Below the pieces are notes generated by a model. That model worked only from the letters and a program-made list of their open reading frames with translations, was not told the origin of the DNA and searched no databases. This document shows, piece by piece, positions 60,952 through 64,000 of a stretch of 64,000 nt of DNA. The translations under genes and the position numbers were made by a program. The DNA lies in assembly GCA_946405695.1 (NCBI GenBank), contig CAMJIA010000001.1, positions 1 through 64,000 of the forward strand, written 5' to 3'. The first letter of the stretch is position 1; every line of letters begins with the position of its first letter. The DNA comes from an uncultured Prevotellaceae bacterium. Its GTDB lineage: Bacteria; Bacteroidota; Bacteroidia; Bacteroidales; Bacteroidaceae.

Positions 60952-61563
60952 ATGACGACGAAGGAAGAACTCGAACTGGTGTTGCAAATTATGAAAAAAC
61001 ATGATTTGCCCATGAGTCCTATCCTTGAATATGCTATTCAGGAGAAATTAGAGGATAATACGTCATCCACTATACTTCCGAAGAAAAGTACTCCAGTCGA
61101 AGAGACAGCCAATGTCGTTACCAACACTTCGTATGTAGATACCTTTAGAAATTTGTCAACAGGAGTTCAGAATGGAAAGAAGTTGCCTCATAAAGCAGTC
61201 TTGTTATTAAGTATTTTGAATTTAGTTGATAATGGTACAATAGCGGAAAACATAATTCATTTGGATAAAACTATTGCAAATACTTTCGCCAGCACATGGG
61301 GAGATTATCTGCATAACAACAAGATTCCCTCTGTATGGATACCTTTTTGGTATATGAAGAGTGAACCTTTCTGGCATTTTAAAGCGTTGGAGGATGAGAA
61401 CATCTTGCATAATCTCTTATGCTTTGCAGGTCATCCGTCGGTTGGTCAGATGCGTAATGTCATAAAATACGCTTATGTCGATGAACAACTGTTTTCTCTT
61501 ATGCAAAATAGAGAAGATTGTTCAAAATTGAAGGAAGCCCTTATAGAAACTTATTTAAGATAA
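60952..61563 (+). CDS. accessory protein with ScoMcrA-like DNA sulfur-binding domain
   Basis: A 203-residue protein. Residues 1-36 are a helical module (EELELVLQIMKKHDLPMSP, then ILEYAIQEK) shared with the next gene. After a linker, residues about 60-200 resemble the sulfur-binding domain of ScoMcrA-type enzymes: LPHKAVLLLSILNLVDNG, FASTWGDYL, IPFWYMKSEPFWHF. Those domains recognise phosphorothioate in the DNA backbone. There is no HNH, PLD or other nuclease motif, so this would be a reader, not a cutter. ATG 60952 is 5 nt after the brxL stop. The domain call rests on pattern recall and needs a profile search. Confidence 0.65.
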   Translation: MTTKEELELVLQIMKKHDLPMSPILEYAIQEKLEDNTSSTILPKKSTPVEETANVVTNTSYVDTFRNLSTGVQNGKKLPHKAVLLLSILNLVDNGTIAENIIHLDKTIANTFASTWGDYLHNNKIPSVWIPFWYMKSEPFWHFKALEDENILHNLLCFAGHPSVGQMRNVIKYAYVDEQLFSLMQNREDCSKLKEALIETYLR

Positions 61564-61573
61564 TGGAGAGAGT

Positions 61574-63445
61574 ATGAAAGAGAGAGAAGAGCTTGAACTT
61601 ATACTGAATCTCATTAGGAAATATAATCTTCCGCTGAGTCCTATCCTTGAATATGCCATTCAAGAGAAGATGGAGGAGTATCCTGAGACATCTACCGCAG
61701 ATGACGAAGAAGTATCATTCACAGAAAACATTTCTATTGAGGCAGGTATTGAACCACCGCTACAATCCTATCATGACGAACAAAAATCTACTATAGAGGG
61801 CTATTCTCTACAAAACCAAGGGAACCATTGCTATATTATAAATGATATAGGCGAGAAGGTCTTTTCTTCAAGTGGTCGACTTACGATTATAGAAGGTGAA
61901 TTCTATAGAGTTAGCTATACCTATTCTTTCATTTCTATGAATTTAGTCAAGAAAGATGAAAGGGAACTGTATGTTTTAGGAAAAAGGATTCTAAATGCGC
62001 ATCATCGTTCTCCTCTATATACAGCACTTGATGAACATGAATATTTAAACCAGATTAAATCTATCAGATTTGATTATAATACAGAAGAATATCATGTGCA
62101 AGTTGATGGTAGGTGGTATGGAAGTTCTGGGTACTTCGCAGATTTCGATCAGAAAGGAACGGAGGATGGTTCAAAGAATATTGCTGAAGAATCACATACA
62201 GCCAAGCCTGCTAATGACCTAAAGATTGTTGATTTTGGTGAGAGGTCGATTGCAGTCATTGGAGACACAAAACCTCATAAAGATGCTCTCCGGGCAATGG
62301 GTGGATACTTTATGATTCGAACCCAGTGGGGCCCTGCATGGACTTTCCCTAACAAAAAACGTGAAAGAATTAAGGCTTATATTGATGGTGATACTTCGGT
62401 TGTAGACCACTGGGAAGATAGTAGTCAAGAAGAATCACTTAAAAGAAGTTCCCCTCGTTATATAATACATGTAAAATATCCGAACGGGAGTGAATTTAGT
62501 AGTAATCTCGTATGGGAAACTTTAGTTGATGTTGTAAACTATGCAGGGCCAGAACGTGTAAAACAACTAAATATAATCTGTATGGGGGATAATCTTGTTT
62601 CATCACGTTTAAATGATAACCCAATATACAGAACCGCTCAGAAAGACATTGGGCGGGGGCTGTATGTTTGTACTTACTCATCAACGGATACCAAGTTTAA
62701 ACAGATTGAGAAAATCAATCAAGAACTTCAGTTAGGATTAATCGTAGAGAAAGTATATATTGATGAGAATGGCAACTCGCAAGTAAAAAAGGAGGATGAA
62801 CCCTATACATGGGAACAATTGAAGTCAGGCTCACGTGATAGAACAAAATACTCATTTGAAGGAGGCCAATTATTAAGCAAACGACGTTTTGTGCTTGAAG
62901 TCGTCAAATACTATGTGCGTTGTCACCCTCAAATATCATATGAAAGCTTGATTCGTGTGTTTCCTGCTACATTACATTCCAACAAGTCAAATGGTGTAAT
63001 TAAGCGTTATAATGACGTGGCAAAACAGGTCGCACTAAATCCCGATGTACGAAACCGTTTCTTTATGAAAGATGATGAGGTTATAACTCTTTCCAACGGA
63101 ATGAAAGTTGTAGTCCATAATCAGTGGGGAGATGATTTCGATAAATTCCTTAAAGTTGCAGAAAGTCTATATTCAGTCAAATCAAGTGACGAGAGTTATG
63201 TTCAAAGTGTCTATCCCGCCTCTGGCATAAATAAAAGTAAGCCATTAGCTAATTCTGTTGAATCAAAAGAAGACAAGCGAATTGGATATACTGTAAGACT
63301 ATTCCCCTCACAGTTGAAAGGTGTGATAGTGAGGGTAAGAAAAGATTCCAAAGGATTGAAGAAACTTGTAGTCAAAACAACAAATGGAGACACAGTAGAA
63401 GTCGATGACTTACCTTATTTATATGAGGTGTTGAAACGTAATTAA
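61574..63445 (+). CDS. accessory multidomain protein sharing the N-terminal module
   Basis: A 623-residue protein. Residues 1-36 (EELELILNLIRKYNLPLSP, ILEYAIQEK) match the module of the preceding gene. After a domain with few marks (about 75-200), a small domain at about 213-270 (VDFGERSIAVIGDTKPHKDA, LRAMGGYFMIR) belongs to a type found in many unrelated bacterial proteins. A third (about 297-395, PRYIIHVKYPNGSEF) and a fourth (about 430-535, GGQLLSKRRFVLEVVK, ITLSNGMKVVVHNQWG) resemble C-terminal domains of restriction-associated Bacteroidetes proteins. The end is a small beta domain. No nuclease motif recognised. It is the last gene of the BREX operon. Confidence 0.7.
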   Translation: MKEREELELILNLIRKYNLPLSPILEYAIQEKMEEYPETSTADDEEVSFTENISIEAGIEPPLQSYHDEQKSTIEGYSLQNQGNHCYIINDIGEKVFSSSGRLTIIEGEFYRVSYTYSFISMNLVKKDERELYVLGKRILNAHHRSPLYTALDEHEYLNQIKSIRFDYNTEEYHVQVDGRWYGSSGYFADFDQKGTEDGSKNIAEESHTAKPANDLKIVDFGERSIAVIGDTKPHKDALRAMGGYFMIRTQWGPAWTFPNKKRERIKAYIDGDTSVVDHWEDSSQEESLKRSSPRYIIHVKYPNGSEFSSNLVWETLVDVVNYAGPERVKQLNIICMGDNLVSSRLNDNPIYRTAQKDIGRGLYVCTYSSTDTKFKQIEKINQELQLGLIVEKVYIDENGNSQVKKEDEPYTWEQLKSGSRDRTKYSFEGGQLLSKRRFVLEVVKYYVRCHPQISYESLIRVFPATLHSNKSNGVIKRYNDVAKQVALNPDVRNRFFMKDDEVITLSNGMKVVVHNQWGDDFDKFLKVAESLYSVKSSDESYVQSVYPASGINKSKPLANSVESKEDKRIGYTVRLFPSQLKGVIVRVRKDSKGLKKLVVKTTNGDTVEVDDLPYLYEVLKRN

Positions 63446-63464
63446 GATTTTAAATTTATCTAGC

Positions 63465-63508
63465 AACCCCACCGTTGGCAAAGAGCAGACTGCCAAGGGC
63501 GGGGTTTT
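63465..63508 (+). terminator. strong intrinsic terminator of the BREX operon
   Basis: AACCCCACCGTTGGCA and TGCCAAGGGCGGGGTT form a stem of about 15 pairs with a 10-nt loop, followed by TTTG. Confidence 0.88.
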
Positions 63509-63523
63509 GTATGGGGGGAATGT

Positions 63524-63781
63524 TCAGCCGTTGGCTATAAGTCGATTGCTGGTCATGTCGTACCTGACTGGATGGGCGAAAGAGATGGCTCTGCCATCAT
63601 ATACGGCAGTAGTATCGATGCCACGACGGTGGAACTCGTCAAGGAGTGCCTGGTCGTGATAGGCACGCATAGAGGACCAGCCTCGGCTTTGCACCTGGGC
63701 GTTGAAAACGGTTACTAACTCGGGAATCTGCATGTCTGCGAAACGCAGAGCAAACTTGATGTAATAAATACTTTGTTGCAT
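63524..63781 (-). CDS. small uncharacterised protein
   Basis: An 85-residue protein (MQQSIYYIKFALRFADM, ..., SMRAYHDQALLDEFHRRG, ..., SFAHPVRYDM). Charge pattern and fold prediction suggest alpha/beta with no membrane segment. I do not recognise a family. ATG 63781 is chosen over the longer frame (to 63985) because the latter runs through an apparent structured leader. It is convergent with the BREX operon. Confidence 0.55.
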   Translation of the reverse strand: MQQSIYYIKFALRFADMQIPELVTVFNAQVQSRGWSSMRAYHDQALLDEFHRRGIDTTAVYDGRAISFAHPVRYDMTSNRLIANG

Positions 63782-63982
63782 AACGTTTTGTTTTTGAAGT
63801 GAATAATTCTTCCGCATCGTACTGACCACCGTGGCGCTTATGCAAAAACTCGGTTGGGCAATTGCCCTTCCTCTCTCGCGACTCGGCAAAGCACAAACTT
63901 GTTTGGCTCTGCTCTCGCTGCTCGCTCGGTTGGCGAGTCCGCTCTGTGAGCGACTGCTCTTGATGCTTCGGATGCAAAGGTA
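63782..63982 (-). promoter_or_regulatory. promoter and long GC-rich leader of the small gene
   Basis: On the minus strand TACCTTTG lies at 63975-63982 (CAAAGGTA), giving a leader of about 185 nt. It is rich in GAGCGAGCAG/GCGAGAG-type inverted elements and contains GGGCAATTGCCC, a perfect palindrome. No riboswitch class recognised. Confidence 0.4.
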
Positions 63983-64000
63983 CAAAGAAATTTTGGATAA

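Noticed and set aside
62311..62330. tRNA-like TTCGAACC
   Set aside because: It lies inside a coding frame, with no cloverleaf around it; no tRNA found elsewhere.

Overview
The window comes from a Bacteroidales chromosome, most likely Prevotella or a close relative. Three things point there. Promoters match the Bacteroidetes pattern TTTG-N20-TAnnTTTG. Ribosome-binding sites are weak. The gene content is typical of the order: smalltalk protein, HU-HIG protein, DUF4248, DUF4494, dipeptidyl peptidase III (M49), a hybrid-two-component-like propeller sensor and BamA/TamA lipoproteins. I see no rRNA, tRNA, CRISPR array or insertion sequence.

From 1 to about 41,740 the window is mostly ordinary chromosome. 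It holds a HAD phosphatase lipoprotein, an N-acetylglucosamine-kinase-like gene, an MscS channel, the KDO pair kdsA-kdsD, a propeller sensor with degenerate signalling domains, a phospholipase-D enzyme, TPR and solute-binding lipoproteins, radA, queC, a carboxylesterase, a UDP-GlcNAc 2-epimerase-like protein, rubrerythrin, a fur-purA-hisS-esterase operon, AraC/M49/AlkD, EFR1, YggS, a membrane pseudokinase, an aminotransferase, an FtsX-like permease, a WalJ-like hydrolase, a TamA-like protein and an RNA methyltransferase. Three Fic-related loci occur: one intact (40671), one cut-off N-terminus directly in front of it (40527), and one that kept both ends but lost its catalytic core (17575).

From about 41,926 to 46,270 there is a minus-strand replication-like module: an uncharacterised protein, a DUF3987-like protein, a CHC2/TOPRIM primase-like protein, DUF4248, HU-HIG and a 38-residue smalltalk protein. 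Its upstream end carries an inverted pair of GTTCC arrays and a nine-copy GTTCA array.

From 46,424 to 63,510 lies a visibly more AT-rich defence island on the plus strand. It opens with an XRE-ImmA/IrrE protein, a PIN-domain protein and an unknown protein. Next comes a mosaic transcription factor (HTH, sigma-region-4-like, RNA polymerase alpha-CTD-like) flanked by perfect 185-bp direct repeats. A small-RNA candidate and a long rod-like structured RNA follow. The main body is a complete type 4 BREX operon, brxP-brxC-pglZ-brxL, followed by two accessory genes that begin with the same roughly 36-residue module. The first of these resembles the DNA sulfur-binding domain of ScoMcrA-type enzymes but has no nuclease. 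Because BrxP is DndC-like, the whole reads as a possible sulfur-modification writer, BREX effector and non-cutting reader system. This is the best candidate for an undescribed biological system in the window. A strong terminator at 63,465 closes it, and a small unknown gene with a long structured leader lies beyond.
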